DNA from: an uncultured Eubacteriales bacterium
GTDB lineage: Bacteria; Bacillota; Clostridia; Oscillospirales; Acutalibacteraceae
NCBI GenBank assembly: GCA_934700635.1
Contig: CAKUXU010000056.1
Location: 1 to 5,388 of the forward strand
Direction of reading: 5' to 3'
DNA length: 5,388 nt
Of the stretch, positions 5,043 to 5,388 are shown piece after piece; the stretch's first letter is position 1, and each line of letters starts with the position of its first letter. A program made the translations under genes and the position numbers. The notes beneath the pieces were generated by a model. The model searched no databases and was not told where the DNA came from. It worked only from the letters and a program-made list of their open reading frames with translations.

Positions 5043-5071
5043 AGTTTACTACTATTTTATATAAAAGTCAA
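5043..5071 (-). promoter_or_regulatory. Promoter of the polyproline protein gene
   Basis: On the minus strand TTGACT (5071-5066) is followed by exactly 17 bases and TAAACT (5048-5043). This gives five of six matches at -35 and four of six at -10. The predicted start near 5036 leaves an untranslated leader of about 50 bases. The HU terminator lies upstream, so this gene is transcribed on its own. Confidence 0.7.
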
Positions 5072-5123
5072 TATTTTTTCATAAATTTTATTATTTTTTT
5101 ATAAAACATTTTCTATTGGCAAT

Positions 5124-5157
5124 AAAAAAGAACCTCTTCATCAACCAGAAGAGATTC
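5124..5157 (-). terminator. Intrinsic terminator of the HU gene
   Basis: On the minus strand GAATCTCTTC (5157-5148) pairs with GAAGAGGTTC (5139-5130), ten pairs including one G-T wobble. The loop is 8 bases, and six T (5129-5124) follow at once. It lies 22 bases after the HU stop codon and separates that gene from the promoter of the polyproline protein gene. Confidence 0.9.
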
Positions 5158-5179
5158 CAAAATAGAATATTTTTCAAAC

Positions 5180-5388
5180 CTATTTATTAACTGCATCCTT
5201 AAATGCTTTTCCTGCTTTGAATGCAGGAGAATTTGATGCAGGTATGGTGATTGTCTCACCGCTACGAGGATCGCGACCAGAACGTGCTTCACGTCTACGA
5301 ACTTCAAAACTTCCAAATCCGACGAGTTGAACTTTATCTCCTGAAACTAAAGCTTCTGTTACAGCGTCGATAAAACTTGCAACTGCTC
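5180..5388 (-). CDS. hup: HU-family DNA-binding protein, 5' end outside window
   Basis: HU is a small dimeric nucleoid protein that bends DNA. The visible 68 C-terminal residues run [20 protein letters not shown], then [40 protein letters not shown] and AFKDAVNK before a TAG stop. The GFGSFEV signature, the arm with its DNA-intercalating proline (RDPRSG), and the PAFKAGK close are all intact. HU proteins are about 90 residues, so roughly 22-24 N-terminal residues lie beyond the right edge. The specific family member (HU rather than IHF) is supported by the single-gene Firmicute pattern. The stop is followed by its own terminator. Promoter and start cannot be seen. Confidence 0.95.
   Translation of the reverse strand, partial: AVASFIDAVTEALVSGDKVQLVGFGSFEVRRREARSGRDPRSGETITIPASNSPAFKAGKAFKDAVNK

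Noticed and set aside
5113..5316. Minus-strand frame of 67 codons over the HU gene end
   Set aside because: It is out of frame with the HU coding sequence, which shows the clear GFGSFEV signature, and it runs through the HU terminator.

Overview
The window looks like the chromosome of a low-GC Gram-positive bacterium, most likely a member of the Clostridia and possibly of the Oscillospirales/Ruminococcaceae type. The reasons are the AT-rich spacers, strong AGGAGG ribosome binding sites, sigma-A-type promoters with 17-bp spacers, and ribosomal proteins that read as Firmicute versions (for example L3 beginning [16 protein letters not shown] and L2 beginning MAIRNYKPT). The taxonomic call is by eye only.

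Region 1 (1-2986, minus strand) is the start of the S10 ribosomal protein operon, in the order rpsJ (S10), rplC (L3), rplD (L4), rplW (L23), rplB (L2, cut by the left edge inside its RPTVRG motif). A good extended -10 promoter lies at 2958-2986. It is followed by an RNA leader of about 240 nt holding several hairpins. The last two compete for the same strand, and the second ends in a U-tract just before the rpsJ ribosome binding site. This is a candidate transcription attenuator or protein-binding leader. The rplW-rplB gap (101 bases) is unusually long for this operon and carries a second structured element. rplB must start at a TTG codon.

Region 2 (2987-3264) is the AT-rich divergent spacer between the S10 promoter and a plus-strand promoter. 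Region 3 (3265-4986) is an accessory pair of convergent genes that share one bidirectional terminator. The plus-strand gene encodes a 171-residue peptide precursor. It has a long acidic Nif11-like leader ending in a double-glycine-type cleavage motif (LPEAELSKISAG) and a glycine-rich, hydrophobic then cationic core, which together suggest an exported bacteriocin-like or RiPP-like peptide. The minus-strand gene encodes a 386-residue Lys/Glu-rich helical protein, split by a proline-rich segment that contains eight consecutive prolines. I do not recognise its family. It has its own promoter, with a perfect inverted repeat over the predicted transcription start that fits the GlnR/TnrA consensus.

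Region 4 (5124-5388, minus strand) is the 3' part of an HU-family DNA-binding protein gene and its terminator.

The ribosomal genes form one transcription unit. The two accessory genes and the HU gene are each separately transcribed, so the accessory pair looks like an insertion between housekeeping blocks. No transporter, peptidase, modification enzyme or immunity gene for the peptide lies in the window.
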